Shown piece after piece: positions 63,768 through 64,000 of a stretch of 64,000 nucleotides of DNA (positions are counted from its first letter, which is position 1; the number at the start of each line of letters is the position of its first letter). The notes below the pieces were generated by a model. It ran no database searches, was not told the origin of the DNA, and worked only from the letters and a program-made list of their open reading frames with translations. A program made the translations under genes and the position numbers. Source of the DNA: Christiangramia forsetii KT0803 (GTDB lineage: Bacteria; Bacteroidota; Bacteroidia; Flavobacteriales; Flavobacteriaceae); assembly GCF_000060345.1 (NCBI RefSeq), contig NC_008571.1:1302001-1366000 (forward strand), written 5' to 3'.

Positions 63768-64000
63768 TTGAAAGCATTTTCAAACATAGTTAAGAAAGTA
63801 CATCTTTTTTTAGGAATAACATGTGGGGTTTTGGCATCCATTTCAGGTCTTACTGGTTCCATGTATGTATGGCAGCCGGAAATAACGTCGGCCTTAAATC
63901 AACGCTTACTACAAACGGAATCCACTAATACTCTTTCGGAAAAGACATTATTAAAAACTACCTCAGAACTTTATAGGAGTCAGAAAGATACTATAGCAAA
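63768..64000 (+). CDS. PepSY-associated membrane protein, N-terminal part (runs off the right end)
   Basis: The frame opens near the TTG at 63768 and continues past base 64000. The first residues read KAFSNIVKKVHLFLGITCGV followed by LASISGLTGSMYVWQPEI, the start pattern of PepSY-associated membrane proteins, which commonly sit next to siderophore TonB receptors and may reduce ferric iron or relay electrons. No ATG lies in frame nearby, so TTG is taken as start. About 77 residues are visible. Confidence 0.78.
   Translation, partial: MKAFSNIVKKVHLFLGITCGVLASISGLTGSMYVWQPEITSALNQRLLQTESTNTLSEKTLLKTTSELYRSQKDTIA

Noticed and set aside
1-64000. CRISPR arrays, tRNA and rRNA genes, prophage or conjugation genes
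   Set aside because: No regularly spaced direct repeats, no tRNA-like cloverleaf and no rRNA or phage signature were seen in the window.

Overview
The window looks like a chromosome segment of an AT-rich member of the Bacteroidota, most likely a flavobacterium. The evidence is two SusC/SusD-type outer-membrane loci with FecI/FecR surface signalling, STN-domain TonB receptors, DUF4856/DUF4974/DUF2490-type proteins, promoters with the Bacteroidota -7 box TAnnTTTG, and almost no Shine-Dalgarno sequences. I cannot name the genus. No tRNA, rRNA or CRISPR array was seen.

Left part (1-19.1 kb): the end of a DUF4856 gene, then two similarly built nutrient-uptake loci. Each has a leftward ECF sigma gene, a divergent FecR anti-sigma gene, a SusC-type receptor and a SusD-type lipoprotein. 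The first ends in an MFS/spermidine-synthase-like fusion. The second ends in an NTF2-like and a PepSY protein. Both sigma-fecR intervals carry the same two-box element (GTTAGGG, 23 bases start to start, yGTyTTA), a candidate ECF promoter. Probable transposase remnants (IS256-like near 10.7 kb, IS3-like near 19.5 kb) lie beside these loci.

Middle part (19.8-40.0 kb): a sulfur-handling region that looks like one regulon. It holds a TauE-type exporter, a rhodanese, a methyltransferase, a CstB-like persulfide dioxygenase/rhodanese, a split YeeE/YedE transporter and a Crp/Fnr regulator. A long operon follows: small protein, DoxX, DsrE, SoxB-like phosphoesterase, TlpA, DsbD, second SoxB-like protein, DUF2490. 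Then come a leftward DsrE plus phosphoesterase pair, decayed TsdA-like cytochrome and OprD-like porin genes, two DUF302 genes and a second small protein/DoxX/DsrE block. Seven GTAAC-N4-GTTAC-type palindromes serve eight promoters. In all eight the palindrome centre lies 36.5 bases from the end of a -7 box. This is the strongest new observation here.

Right part (40-57 kb): two heavy-metal efflux loci. The first has a CusA/CzcA-type pump fused to TolC, an adaptor, an MFS transporter, a ferredoxin-like protein, a HupE-like protein and a membrane anchor protein. The second has separate TolC, His-rich lipoprotein, adaptor and pump genes. Each starts with a small secreted protein ending near LRGPP and is preceded by a nearly identical 54-base hairpin repeat. 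A small cysteine-rich gene after the second locus is frameshifted.

Right end (57-64 kb): a di-heme oxidoreductase/Rieske/porin operon behind overlapping TTTAGG/CCTAAA palindromes, a 37-residue metallothionein-like protein with 14 cysteines, a SigZ-type sigma factor, a siderophore-type TonB receptor and the start of a PepSY protein.
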